DNA of 64,000 nt from Hymenobacter puniceus (GTDB lineage Bacteria > Bacteroidota > Bacteroidia > Cytophagales > Hymenobacteraceae). This document shows, piece after piece, positions 1 to 7,995 of this stretch. The position numbers were made by a program, and so were the translations under genes. Each line of letters begins with the position of its first letter. The stretch's first letter is position 1. The stretch covers positions 124,001-188,000 of the forward strand of contig NZ_JACSCX010000001.1 in the NCBI RefSeq assembly GCF_014333525.1. Reading direction: 5' to 3'. The notes beneath the pieces are model-generated. The model worked only from the letters and a program-made list of their open reading frames with translations, was not told where the DNA came from and did not search any database.

Positions 1-173
1 AGCGTGATGCGTGAAAAGCTGGATTTCATAGAGCGAGGACCGGTATAAACAGACGATTTCGGGGTACGTGCTTCGGGGCCGATAGGATCTACGAAAATTC
101 CCGTTTGCAGCAGAACGCCGCCGCAGTTACCCAGCGTATCCAACCTAGCTTCATCCTGAAACTCAGTAAACAA
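1..173 (-). CDS. possible 5' end of an unrecognised gene, cut by the window edge
   Basis: The minus-strand frame starting at the TTG at 173 stays open to the left edge of the window, giving about 57 residues. I recognise no family. It begins inside the T-rich tail of the terminator after tRNA-Cys and has no clear ATG, so the true start may be elsewhere or the frame may be chance. The sequence left of the window would decide. Confidence 0.2.
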   Translation of the reverse strand, partial: MFTEFQDEARLDTLGNCGGVLLQTGIFVDPIGPEARTPKSSVYTGPRSMKSSFSRIT

Positions 174-215
174 AACAACCCCCGCTACCAGCCGGAAAAG
201 GCAATAGCGGGGGTT
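171..215 (-). terminator. intrinsic terminator after tRNA-Cys
   Basis: An 11-bp perfect stem pairs 177-187 (AACCCCCGCTA) with 205-215 (TAGCGGGGGTT). On the minus strand it is followed by TGTTTTGTTT. It lies about 10 bp downstream of the tRNA and fits termination of that transcript. Confidence 0.75.
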
Positions 216-225
216 GCTGAACTAG

Positions 226-296
226 AGGTGACGAGCGGATTCGAACCGCTGTACGAGGTTTTGCAGACCTCTACCTAGCCGCTCGGTCACGTCACC
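226..296 (-). tRNA. tRNA-Cys (GCA)
   Basis: The minus strand folds as a 71-nt tRNA. The acceptor stem GGTGACG (296-290) pairs with CGTCACC (233-227), followed by a U discriminator, as expected for cysteine. The anticodon loop reads CTGCAAA, giving anticodon GCA, and the T arm carries GGTTCGAATCC. The 3' CCA is not encoded. The tRNA is followed by its own terminator, so it appears to be a single-gene unit. It is the only tRNA I see in the window. Confidence 0.95.
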
Positions 297-492
297 AGGG
301 CTTTGAGGATGCAAACATACGGCATATTCCGGCTTTTGCCAACGCAAACAGCCAGGTTTTCGCGTCAAGGCTGGTAAGTGGCTGGCATCGTGCGGCAAAT
401 TTTCTGCAGCCGCCCGTGCCGCTACGCTGCTTGATCCTGCAACTATCCGCTCTGGCTCCCTGCCAGCAAAAAAGCGTGTAGGCCAACCGCAC

Positions 493-525
493 AAAAAAGG
501 GCCCCGACTTACGCCGGGGCCCCTC
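493..525 (-). terminator. intrinsic terminator after rpsA
   Basis: On the minus strand GGGGCCCCGGC-GTAA-GTCGGGGCCC forms a strong GC stem followed directly by TTTTTT. It starts about 20 bp past the rpsA stop codon. Confidence 0.85.
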
Positions 526-546
526 TTGTACTAACGAACAGGAAGA

Positions 547-2652
547 TTAGGCTTTCTCTTCGTCTTTCTTGTCAGCAGCGTCGTCGTTCGACAGGGCGTT
601 TTTCACCGAGTCAACTACGTCACCAGCTACACCTTTGGCTTTCTCGAAAGCTTCGGAGTGCGAGGCAGCCTCTACGGCGTCGCCTACCACTTCCTTGGCT
701 TTGTCGAAGGCGGCCGAAGCAGCACCCGTTACAGCAGCCAGAATACCGCCTTCGGCCGGAGCCTCAGTAGCATCGGCAGCCGGAGCAGCTTCAGCCTTTG
801 CAGCAGACTTGCCCGAAAGCTTCTGCTCACCAGCGGTACGCTCGTTGCCCATCATCTTGTCACGCAGTGCGCTCAGAGCGTCCAGGTCACCGAGGGTAGA
901 CTTCTCAGCCGTGGCAGGCTTCTTCAGGTCGCTCAGTTTGCCTTCGCCCTGGGCGGCAGCACCGGCAGCACCGGCTGGCTTCTTCTTCGTGAACTTCGAA
1001 GCGCGGCCTTCTTCCTCAGCCTGCTGGTTGTACACAGCGTTGTGCGACAGCACGATGCGGCGATCCTCTTTCGAGAATTCCACTACGCGGAAGTCCAGCG
1101 ATTCGCCGTTTTCAGCCTGCGAGCCATCTTCTTTCTGCAGCGACTTCGGATACGCGAAGCCTTCGATGCCGTACGGCAGCTCGAGCACGGCACCACGGTC
1201 GGTTTTCTCGGTGATGGTGGCTTTGTGAACCGAGCCGGGAGTGAACACCGTCTGGAACGTATCCCATGGGTTTTCTTCCAGCTGCTTGTGGCCCAGGGCC
1301 AGACGACGGTTGTTCACGTCGAGCTCCAGTACCACTACGTCCAGACGGTCGCCCACTTTCACGACTTCCGAAGGATGCTTCACTTTCTTGGTCCACGACA
1401 GGTCCGACACGTGCACCAGGCCGTCTACACCCTCTTCCAGTTCTACGAACAGGCCGAAGTTGGTCAGGTTGCGCACCAAGCCGTTGTGCTTGCTGCCGAT
1501 GGCATACTTCTCGGAGAAGTCGCCACGAGTCCATGGGTCTTCGCTGAGCTGCTTGATGCCGAGGCTCATCTTGCGGTCTTCGCGGTCGAGGGTCAGGATC
1601 TGAGCCTCTACTACGTCGCCCTGCTTGATGAAGTCCTGCGGGTTGCGCAGGTGCTGGCTCCAGGACATTTCCGAAACGTGGATCAGGCCTTCTACGCCAG
1701 GAATGATTTCCATGAACGCGCCATAGTCAGCTACGTTCACGATACGGCCCTTCACTTTCGAGCCTACGCCCATGTCGGCGCCGAGCGAATCCCACGGATG
1801 CGGGGTTAGCTGCTTCAGGCCGAGGCTGATACGCTTCTTGGCTTCGTCGAAGTCGAGAACTACGATGTTCAGCTTCTGATCGAGCTGCAGTACTTCGCTC
1901 GGGTGAGCGATACGGCCCCACGAAATGTCGGTGATGTGCAGCAGGCCGTCTACGCCGCCGAGGTCGATGAACACACCGAAGTTGGTCATGTTCTTGATAA
2001 CGCCCTCCAGGATCTGGCCTTTCTCCAGGTTGTTGAGGATGGCTTCACGCTGCTTCTCGAGGTCTTTCTCGATCAGGACTTTGTGCGAAACTACCACGTT
2101 GTCGAAAGCGGCGTTGATTTTCACCACTTTCACTTCCATGCGACGACCAACGTAGATGTCGAAGTCACGGATAGGCTTCACGTCGATCTGCGAGCCGGGC
2201 AGGAAGGCTTCTACGCCGTCCAGGTCCATAATCAGGCCGCCTTTCGTGCGACGCTTTACTACGCCTTCCAGAACGGTGTCGTTCTCCAGGGCGTCGTAGA
2301 TGGACTTCCAGGCCTGCTTGATTTTGGCTTTCTTACGGCTCAGGATCAGCTGGCCGTTGGCATCCTCCTGGTCTTCGATGAATACCTCCACCTCGTCACC
2401 GATTTTGAGGTCGGTCAGGTCGCGGAATTCCGACAGGGGCACCAAACCATCGGATTTGAAGCCGATGTTCAGGATTACGTCGCGGTCGGTGATGCCTACC
2501 ACGGTGCCTTTGATTACTTCTTCCTCCTGGACAGTGGTCAGCGTGTCGCTGTACATCTGCTCCATTTCGGCGCGCTGCTCAGCGGTATAGTTACCACCGA
2601 AGCCGCTGGCTCCAACGTTGTCCCAGTCGAAATTGTCTACTACTTCTGCCAT
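547..2652 (-). CDS. rpsA: 30S ribosomal protein S1, long-tailed form
   Basis: S1 binds mRNA and helps load it on the 30S subunit, which matters in Bacteroidota because strong Shine-Dalgarno sites are rare. The 701-residue product carries six S1 (OB-fold) repeats. Repeats three to five are the canonical RNA-binding type (for example NFGVFIDLGGVDGLLHI, YGAFMEIIPGVEGLIHV, NFGLFVELEEGVDGLVHV). The family is usually about 550-640 residues; here a low-complexity tail of roughly 110 residues rich in Ala, Lys, Glu and Asp follows the last repeat. The tail contains two similar helical units, AFDKAKEVVGDAVEAA and AFEKAKGVAGDVVDSV. A -7 box lies 112 bp upstream and a strong terminator follows, so the gene appears monocistronic. 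The identity is secure; the role of the tail is unknown. Confidence 0.96.
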   Translation of the reverse strand: MAEVVDNFDWDNVGASGFGGNYTAEQRAEMEQMYSDTLTTVQEEEVIKGTVVGITDRDVILNIGFKSDGLVPLSEFRDLTDLKIGDEVEVFIEDQEDANGQLILSRKKAKIKQAWKSIYDALENDTVLEGVVKRRTKGGLIMDLDGVEAFLPGSQIDVKPIRDFDIYVGRRMEVKVVKINAAFDNVVVSHKVLIEKDLEKQREAILNNLEKGQILEGVIKNMTNFGVFIDLGGVDGLLHITDISWGRIAHPSEVLQLDQKLNIVVLDFDEAKKRISLGLKQLTPHPWDSLGADMGVGSKVKGRIVNVADYGAFMEIIPGVEGLIHVSEMSWSQHLRNPQDFIKQGDVVEAQILTLDREDRKMSLGIKQLSEDPWTRGDFSEKYAIGSKHNGLVRNLTNFGLFVELEEGVDGLVHVSDLSWTKKVKHPSEVVKVGDRLDVVVLELDVNNRRLALGHKQLEENPWDTFQTVFTPGSVHKATITEKTDRGAVLELPYGIEGFAYPKSLQKEDGSQAENGESLDFRVVEFSKEDRRIVLSHNAVYNQQAEEEGRASKFTKKKPAGAAGAAAQGEGKLSDLKKPATAEKSTLGDLDALSALRDKMMGNERTAGEQKLSGKSAAKAEAAPAADATEAPAEGGILAAVTGAASAAFDKAKEVVGDAVEAASHSEAFEKAKGVAGDVVDSVKNALSNDDAADKKDEEKA

Positions 2653-2763
2653 AGTGTTGTGCAGTTACCCTCATATACACGTCCGGCGCAGGGCTGGCCT
2701 CCGGAGCGCGTTTTTGTTTGATACACAGCGCAAACGCGCCGGCCCACCACCCTGGCGGGGCGG

Positions 2764-2771
2764 CAAAGATA
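2764..2771 (-). promoter_or_regulatory. candidate -7 box of the rpsA promoter
   Basis: The minus strand reads TATCTTTG, an exact match to the Bacteroidota -7 consensus TAnnTTTG. No convincing -33 TTG lies at the usual spacing. It predicts a leader of about 105 nt for rpsA, long enough to hold an autoregulatory structure. Confidence 0.5.
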
Positions 2772-2807
2772 CGGAGTTTGGGGCAGGAATGCGAGAGGAT
2801 TGATCAG

Positions 2808-3374
2808 CTACAATTTTGCTGTATTCAAAAACGCCGGATTGATGTGCACTGACTTCTGAATTTCTGCTACCGTTTCCCGAAAGTCGTTTGTGTCTTTTCC
2901 ACCGAAATGAGCCACCACTGTTCTGTAACGCCCCGACCACTTAGTTAACACGTGATATTGGTTCGTTGAATTGCTACCTTGCCTGTAAGATATGCTGGTG
3001 TACTTGTAAACCTGTTTATTTTCAGAAATAGTATCCCTTACAATGCAACCAGGGTTCTTTTCTTTTACCCCCAAAACCTCATCCTTACTGGAAGGAACTC
3101 TTCCTATTCCTTCTGGGAAGATCATCACCGTAAGCTTAATGCTGGCATTATTATAATTGAAAGACTCTTGGTATTCGCTTCCGGAGCACGACTCACAATC
3201 AGGTGGAAAGACAGACCACACTTTGTGAGTTGACCAGCTTTGAGGTACCTGCAGCTTGACTTGACCAGAAGCTATTTCGACTATAATTGTTGGCTTCTCA
3301 TTGTGACGACAACTTGCTAAACCAATTAAGCTACTCCATAAAGGCATATACAAGACTGAAAATCTCTTTCGCAT
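2808..3374 (-). CDS. hypothetical lipoprotein, AT-rich
   Basis: The 188-residue product begins with a basic and hydrophobic signal ending in LASC, a lipobox at about residue 22, so it should be a lipid-anchored envelope protein. I recognise no domain in the remainder. The gene is clearly more AT-rich than its neighbours, which suggests separate ancestry. The ATG at 3372-3374 directly abuts the T-run of the terminator serving the upstream desaturase gene, leaving no room for a normal leader. Either a promoter lies within or before that terminator, the transcript depends on readthrough, or translation starts at the second ATG (residue 10), which would leave a short signal peptide. Confidence 0.7.
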   Translation of the reverse strand: MRKRFSVLYMPLWSSLIGLASCRHNEKPTIIVEIASGQVKLQVPQSWSTHKVWSVFPPDCESCSGSEYQESFNYNNASIKLTVMIFPEGIGRVPSSKDEVLGVKEKNPGCIVRDTISENKQVYKYTSISYRQGSNSTNQYHVLTKWSGRYRTVVAHFGGKDTNDFRETVAEIQKSVHINPAFLNTAKL

Positions 3375-3375
3375 A

Positions 3376-3403
3376 AAAAGAGCCGCGACTAATGCCGCGG
3401 CTC
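3376..3403 (-). terminator. intrinsic terminator after the desaturase gene
   Basis: An 8-bp perfect stem pairs 3380-3387 (GAGCCGCG) with 3396-3403 (CGCGGCTC). On the minus strand it is followed by TTTTTA. The T-run runs into the start codon of the next gene. Confidence 0.75.
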
Positions 3404-3430
3404 TTCAAATATATAAGGCTGTTTGATACT

Positions 3431-4504
3431 CTACGCCCGGCCCATCTCGCGCAAGTGTGCGACGTGGGAGGCTACGGCGTAGCGCATCTTGGGGTACTCG
3501 TTGTACTCCACGCCGAACTCCAGGCAGGCCTGGCGGATGATTTTGTTGAGGGCGGGATAGTGCACGTGCGAGATGGTGGGGAACAGGTGGTGCTCTACCT
3601 GGAAGTTGAGGCCGCCGACCAGCCAACTGATGACTTTGCTATCGGTAGCGAAGTTAGCGGTGGTTTTGATCTGGTGGATGGCCCACTCGTCTTCCAGCTT
3701 GTTGGTGATTTCGTGGGGCATGGGGAAGGCCGTGTGCTCTACGGTGTGCGCCAATTGGAACACGATGCTCATGGTGAAACCGACTACCGTAGCAAACACC
3801 AGGAAACCCAGAATCCAGGCCACGAAACCAACGGTATAGATGGGCAGGGCCACGAACAGGAAAAGGTGCAGCGCCTTAAAGCCCCAGAATACGCCCTGGT
3901 CGGTGGCCGTCATTTTTTTGATGGGCATCTCCCCGATTTTGCCTTTGAAGTACTTCTGGTAGTCCATGAAGAAAATCCAGGCAATGAAGAGCAAGGCGTA
4001 GAAAAACCAGAAGTACAGGTGCTGGAAACGGTGGAAGCGGTGGCGCGTCTGGGTGCTGCTCAGGCGAAGCCAGGGCTGGGCGTCGAGGTCGTCATCCACG
4101 CCGTCCACGTTGGTGTACATGTGGTGAATAAGGTTGTGCTTTACGTTCCACATGAAGCTGTTGCCGCCCAGCACGTTCAGGGTGAAGGACGCAAACTGGT
4201 TGATCCACCGGGATTTGCTGAACGAGCCGTGGGCGCCATCGTGCATGACGTTGAAGCCGATGGCCGAGCCGATGAGGCCCAGCAGGGCGCATTCCGCCAG
4301 CGCCAGCCACGTGGGCGGCGTCAGGAAAACTAGGTGCAGGTACACGGCCACGAAGGCCACCGTGAGGATAATGGCTTTGGCGAACAGACGCGAGTCGCCG
4401 GTGGTGTCTTTGCCGGCTTCGGCGAAGTAGGCATTGGTGCGGAGCTTTAGCTCCTTATGGAAGGAGCGCGAGGCCGCGAATTTGGGTGCTTGCATGAAGG
4501 GCAT
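3431..4504 (-). CDS. membrane fatty acid desaturase
   Basis: This is an integral-membrane, di-iron fatty acid desaturase of the acyl-lipid/acyl-CoA (front-end-like) group, which introduces a double bond into membrane acyl chains. The three histidine clusters are present: HDGAH (His88, His92), HNLIHH (His123, His127, His128) and QVEHH (His305, His306), with two pairs of membrane segments between them. The product is 357 residues from the chosen ATG at 4504. The open frame extends to 4582, but a -7 box at 4521-4528 lies inside that extension, so the longer start would not be transcribed from it; an ATG at 4495 is an alternative. No cytochrome b5 domain is fused. The position of the introduced double bond cannot be told from sequence. 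Confidence 0.9.
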   Translation of the reverse strand: MPFMQAPKFAASRSFHKELKLRTNAYFAEAGKDTTGDSRLFAKAIILTVAFVAVYLHLVFLTPPTWLALAECALLGLIGSAIGFNVMHDGAHGSFSKSRWINQFASFTLNVLGGNSFMWNVKHNLIHHMYTNVDGVDDDLDAQPWLRLSSTQTRHRFHRFQHLYFWFFYALLFIAWIFFMDYQKYFKGKIGEMPIKKMTATDQGVFWGFKALHLFLFVALPIYTVGFVAWILGFLVFATVVGFTMSIVFQLAHTVEHTAFPMPHEITNKLEDEWAIHQIKTTANFATDSKVISWLVGGLNFQVEHHLFPTISHVHYPALNKIIRQACLEFGVEYNEYPKMRYAVASHVAHLREMGRA

Positions 4505-4520
4505 GTAAAGAGGAACTCGG

Positions 4521-4528
4521 CAAAGATA
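4521..4528 (-). promoter_or_regulatory. candidate -7 box of the desaturase promoter
   Basis: The minus strand reads TATCTTTG, an exact TAnnTTTG match. It lies 16 nt upstream of the ATG at 4504 and implies a very short leader. No clear -33 element is visible. Confidence 0.5.
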
Positions 4529-4623
4529 CCGCTTCATAACCCGGCGTTGCTCAGGAACGGTCCATAACCCGGTATTTTGCACACCGCAGCCCGCTGGATT
4601 GGTACGTGCGATACGGAAGTATA

Positions 4624-5868
4624 TCAGGGCTTGGCCACTTCGCCCCCTCCCGCTACTGGCAAGCCTGGCCGAAGCAATGGCCGCAACTCAGAAAAAGGCA
4701 CAAACACCCAGATTTCACCTTGAGCGTAGGATGCCACCTCGTAGGGCGAGTAAATGAATACAGCTCCACCACTGGTCAGGAATACATTACGCGTAGCCGG
4801 CAAGTGCTTCTCAAACAACACCTTATCTAATGGTTCATTGGGTGCCAGCTTAAACAGGCGGCGCGCAGCCTGATCCAGTAGGACTTCTATCTGCGAGCTA
4901 ACGCCAGCCCGAAAAATGTCGTCGTAGCGGAGGCGGCGGCCGGTGCGGGTATCGAAGGTGGCAGCGCTGGTGCCGTACATGCCGCGCGCACCGCCGGTGT
5001 AGCTGTAGCTGAAATAGCCGACACTCAGCAATGGAGCCTGGTTCCAGAACACGTGCATGGACTGCTGCTCGTCGTAGCGAAGCCCGATGCCGAAGGCCGG
5101 CAAGGAAGTGTCGCCGGGCTCGGGGCGGCTGCCGGCAGCATCTTGGCGGTAGTCCTGGGTGTACTGCTTAAGGCGCTGCTGCCAAAGCTTCTGCAGCGTT
5201 GGGGCAGGCTGCGTGTCCACGGTATCGTCGCGCAGACCGCGTAGCAGGTTGTCCTGAAGGATACGGTTTGGTGATCTGGAAACAGCGGGCAGCAGTGCCA
5301 GCAGCTGCTGCCGGGCGTAAGGTGTGCCGGGCGTTTGAGGAAAGGCAGCCACGGAATCCCGGAAAAAGCGTGACACCAATTGGAGGCTACCTGCGGGCTG
5401 CGTTTGCCGAAACTGCACGGCGCGGCCGCCTACAGTACCGGTGAGGAGGTTGCTCTGCCGGCGTAGCCGCCACGCTATCGGCTGGCTGCCACTGCAGCCG
5501 TGCCCGGGCGTGTAGTCCTGGAGGGTGAGGCTGTCGGCGGGGCCGGCCGAACCACCCAGGCCGAATGGGTGGCCGTCGGGGCCGGCATAGCTGGCAGTCA
5601 GACCACCGAATTCGGTATTGGCGGCACGGGGCCACACTTGCAGGTGCAGCGTAATGGTGTCAGTGGAACCAGGCAGCACACCGCGGTATTGCCGGTACCA
5701 GGCGCCCGGCGAGTCGGATGGCCCTTCAGAGGTAGCGGAGCTAGTGGCAGTGGGTTGGGTGACCGTGGCCGCCTTATCGGAGTTGGACTGACAGGCAGCC
5801 AGGCTGGCGCCGAGTAACAGGCCCGCCAAACGAGCGGCAGGCTGGACAGAGGAAGGAAAGTAGCGCAT
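4624..5868 (-). CDS. DUF3298 (RsiV-like) domain lipoprotein
   Basis: The 414-residue product starts with a signal peptide ending in LAAC, so it is probably lipid-anchored. A Ser/Thr/Ala/Pro-rich linker follows. The C-terminal third, roughly residues 255-405, matches the DUF3298/RsiV-type domain: SYSYTGGARG, a TFDTRTG segment, and SPYEVASYAQG followed by WVFVPFSEL. In characterised Firmicutes anti-sigma factors this fold binds lysozyme; in Bacteroidota the role of such lipoproteins is not established. The start at 5868 was chosen because the signal peptide begins there, although the frame is open to 5904. It stands alone, divergent from the hydrolase gene. Confidence 0.8.
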   Translation of the reverse strand: MRYFPSSVQPAARLAGLLLGASLAACQSNSDKAATVTQPTATSSATSEGPSDSPGAWYRQYRGVLPGSTDTITLHLQVWPRAANTEFGGLTASYAGPDGHPFGLGGSAGPADSLTLQDYTPGHGCSGSQPIAWRLRRQSNLLTGTVGGRAVQFRQTQPAGSLQLVSRFFRDSVAAFPQTPGTPYARQQLLALLPAVSRSPNRILQDNLLRGLRDDTVDTQPAPTLQKLWQQRLKQYTQDYRQDAAGSRPEPGDTSLPAFGIGLRYDEQQSMHVFWNQAPLLSVGYFSYSYTGGARGMYGTSAATFDTRTGRRLRYDDIFRAGVSSQIEVLLDQAARRLFKLAPNEPLDKVLFEKHLPATRNVFLTSGGAVFIYSPYEVASYAQGEIWVFVPFSELRPLLRPGLPVAGGGEVAKP

Positions 5869-5991
5869 CGAGCCAAAGAAAACGTATTCGGCTGCAGCGT
5901 ACAAAATATTGGCTGCTCACTATCGAACCGTTGAGTTTGGCGTATGTACAGACATTAATGTCTTATCCTCTGACACCTTTTCCTCCTTCCT

Positions 5992-6855
5992 ATGAGCTAC
6001 ATCAAAGCCGGCCAGGACGCCAATGGCAACGACATCAAACTGCACTACACTGACCAAGGCACCGGCCAGCCGGTAGTACTGATTCATGGCTGGCCCCAAA
6101 ACCACGAGGCCTGGAACTACCAGTTGGGTGAGCTGCCCAAACATGGCTTACGCGTGGTAGCCTACACGCGCCGGGGCTTCGGAAATTCCACCAAACCCTT
6201 CGAAGGCTACGACTATGATACACTGGCTGACGATTTGAAAGCCGTGCTCGACGAGTTGGATCTGCAAAACGTAATGCTGGTTGGCTTCTCGATGGGTGGT
6301 GGCGAAGTAGCCCGCTACATGAGCCGCCACGGTGGGGCCCGCGTAGCCAAGGTGGTATTCGTGTCGGCCGTAACGCCTTATCTGCTCAAAACCGACGATA
6401 ACCCCGATGGCGTTGATAAATCGGTGTTTGAGGACATGACCAAGCAGATTAAAGACGACCGTTTTGGTTTCCTACAGGGCTTCGGCAAGGATTTTTATGG
6501 CGTGAGTGCCCTCAGCCACCCGGTAAGCCAAGCCGTGCTCGACTGGTCGTTTGGTATGGCCGTGCTGGGCTCGCAGCAGGCTACACTGGGCTGTGCTAAA
6601 GCTTTTGCCGAAACCGACTTCCGCCGCGACCTGGAAACCATTACGGTGCCCGCGCTGGTAATTCATGGTGACGACGACAAGACGGTGCCCATCAAAAACA
6701 GTGGCGACCGGATGAACCAGCATCTCAAGCATGCCACGTATGTAACCTACAACGGTGCGCCCCATGGCCTATTCATCACCGAGAAAGACAAGCTGAATCG
6801 TGACCTGGTAGACTTTGCCACTGGCGGCACAGTGCGCAACGGCGAGAACAGCTAG
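5992..6855 (+). CDS. alpha/beta hydrolase, cofactor-free haloperoxidase/esterase type
   Basis: The 287-residue protein has a complete alpha/beta-hydrolase fold signature. The oxyanion-hole region is LIHGWPQN, the nucleophile elbow is GFSMGG with Ser100, the acid lies in HGDDDKTVP, and the catalytic His in GAPHGLF. The TRRGFGNS segment after strand 4 is typical of the non-heme chloroperoxidase/aryl esterase subgroup. Such enzymes are serine hydrolases in vivo; haloperoxidation is a side activity via peracids. The substrate cannot be inferred. No signal peptide is seen, so it is probably cytoplasmic. It converges on the small lipoprotein gene across a 28-bp palindrome. Confidence 0.88.
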   Translation: MSYIKAGQDANGNDIKLHYTDQGTGQPVVLIHGWPQNHEAWNYQLGELPKHGLRVVAYTRRGFGNSTKPFEGYDYDTLADDLKAVLDELDLQNVMLVGFSMGGGEVARYMSRHGGARVAKVVFVSAVTPYLLKTDDNPDGVDKSVFEDMTKQIKDDRFGFLQGFGKDFYGVSALSHPVSQAVLDWSFGMAVLGSQQATLGCAKAFAETDFRRDLETITVPALVIHGDDDKTVPIKNSGDRMNQHLKHATYVTYNGAPHGLFITEKDKLNRDLVDFATGGTVRNGENS

Positions 6856-6870
6856 CGTTTGTTCGATACA

Positions 6871-6930
6871 CGCATTGGCAACAGAAAGGCCCGGTTTCCA
6901 AAGAAACCGGGCCTTTCTGTTGCCAATGCG
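6871..6930. terminator. bidirectional hairpin with a 28-bp perfect stem
   Basis: Positions 6871-6898 are the exact reverse complement of 6903-6930, with a 4-base loop. The arm ends exactly at the stop codon (6931-6933) of the minus-strand lipoprotein. The inner part, GGCCCGGTTTC and its complement followed by TTTCTGTT, resembles a normal terminator for the hydrolase. The length of the perfect stem is unusual. Confidence 0.75.
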
Positions 6931-7308
6931 CTACTCTTTCTCAAGCCGGAAGCTGATGCGCTGGTTTGCCAGGTCTTCAATGCCCAGCACGTAGGTGTAC
7001 TTGCCGTCTTCCAGCTTTTTCTCCCCTACATAGTCAATTGGTTGCCAAACCACCGCCTGTCCGTTGATCATCACTTTCACATAGGCGTAGCTGTAGGCGC
7101 TGGCAAAGGGCTTGTATTGGGTGCTCTGCCCGATGGCTAGTGCGCCGTAAGAATTTTCGCCGTCGGAAGTATTGACAAGCACACTTTCGAAAGCATAAGG
7201 GCTGGCATTGCGCACCCGAATGGCTACGCCGTCGGGACTGGCATCGTCGTCTTTCTTACAGGCCACGCAGCCCAGCATCAGGCATAGAAACAGCAACAGG
7301 TTTTTCAT
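6931..7308 (-). CDS. small hypothetical lipoprotein
   Basis: The 125-residue product begins with a short hydrophobic signal ending in CVAC, giving a lipid-attached Cys at about residue 17, followed by KKDDD, a charged tether common in Bacteroidota surface lipoproteins. The rest looks like a compact beta-rich domain (IRVRNASPYAFESVLV onward). I recognise no family. The stop codon abuts the 28-bp palindrome shared with the convergent hydrolase gene. The HNH gene upstream has its own terminator, so this gene should have its own promoter. Confidence 0.72.
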   Translation of the reverse strand: MKNLLLFLCLMLGCVACKKDDDASPDGVAIRVRNASPYAFESVLVNTSDGENSYGALAIGQSTQYKPFASAYSYAYVKVMINGQAVVWQPIDYVGEKKLEDGKYTYVLGIEDLANQRISFRLEKE

Positions 7309-7406
7309 ATCAGCTAGTAATGCAGGTACTCTCAGAAGAGCCTACACGCTGAAAAACGGTTGCAAGTGCCCGGGCCATTGGTGGCCGGGTGGCTGGCACT
7401 GGCGCA

Positions 7407-7437
7407 CAAAAAAGCCGGTAGCAACTGCTACCGGCTT
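7407..7437 (-). terminator. intrinsic terminator overlapping the HNH gene stop
   Basis: On the minus strand AAGCCGGTAGCA pairs with TGCTACCGGCTT, followed by TTTTG. The TAA stop codon of the HNH gene (7436-7438) sits at the base of the stem, so the last codons are part of the terminator. Confidence 0.8.
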
Positions 7438-7933
7438 AGTGAGTGAGATAGGCGTGCCAGTTCTGGTCGATGGTACCGGCACTGAGCCTAAGGAACCCGG
7501 ATAAGGTAGGTTTCTTGGGCTGCTGCCTGATGGTGAGTCCGGCTTCCTGCGGCGTGCGGTGTCCTTTGGCGTGGTTGCAGCGCGAGCAGGCCGTAAGCAG
7601 GTTGCCCCAGCTGCTGTCGCCGCCACGCGAACGGGGCAGTACATGGTCGAGGGTGAGGTTTTTGGTGGCGCCGCAATATTGGCATTCGAAATGGTCGCGC
7701 TTCATAATGTTGTGCCGGCTCAAGGCAATGCCTTTGTAGGGCACCCGCACGTAGCGTTGCAACCGAATGATACTGGGCTTGGGATAAGCTGTGTTGACGG
7801 TGCGCAAAACCCCATTTTCCGAACGGGCTATCATCTCGGCTTTATCGAGGAATAGCAGAACGAAGGCTTTTTGCACGCTGCACAGCGTTATGGCAGTGTA
7901 GTCGCCATTCAGGACTAAGACTTTTTGATCCAT
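7436..7933 (-). CDS. HNH endonuclease family protein
   Basis: The 165-residue protein ends in an HNH nuclease module with a zinc knuckle. CQYC (Cys84, Cys87) and CSRC (Cys116, Cys119) frame the beta-beta-alpha metal site LDHVLPRSRGG (Asp96-His97) and the conserved Asn111 and Asn120. The N-terminal half, starting MDQKVLVLNGDY, is the conserved extension seen in many chromosomal single-copy HNH proteins. The ATG at 7933 was chosen because it begins that block; the frame is open to 7954. No methyltransferase, integrase or phage gene is nearby, so a restriction or mobile role is not supported. The substrate is unknown. Confidence 0.88.
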   Translation of the reverse strand: MDQKVLVLNGDYTAITLCSVQKAFVLLFLDKAEMIARSENGVLRTVNTAYPKPSIIRLQRYVRVPYKGIALSRHNIMKRDHFECQYCGATKNLTLDHVLPRSRGGDSSWGNLLTACSRCNHAKGHRTPQEAGLTIRQQPKKPTLSGFLRLSAGTIDQNWHAYLTH

Positions 7934-7964
7934 ACGCGCTTGGGGTGGAATCATCGGGTACAGC

Positions 7965-7995
7965 GAAAGCTAGATGATTCTTAGCGTATTAACAA
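7965..7995 (-). promoter_or_regulatory. candidate promoter of the HNH gene
   Basis: On the minus strand a TTG (7995-7993) is followed after 20 nt by TAGCTTTC (7972-7965), one mismatch from TAnnTTTG. The -7 box lies 31 nt upstream of the ATG at 7933. Both elements and their spacing fit the Bacteroidota sigma factor. Confidence 0.45.

Noticed and set aside
658..1809. 383-residue open frame antisense to rpsA
   Set aside because: S1 repeats on the minus strand are unmistakable; the plus frame is a shadow.
3392..4333. 313-residue open frame antisense to the desaturase
   Set aside because: The desaturase has all three His clusters; the antisense frame is a shadow.
4624..5904. ATG at 5904 as start of the DUF3298 lipoprotein
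   Set aside because: It would place 12 extra residues before a complete lipoprotein signal; the ATG at 5868 gives a normal signal.
7436..7933. HNH gene as part of a restriction or homing system
   Set aside because: No methyltransferase, intron or repeat is attached; it has its own promoter and terminator like a housekeeping gene.
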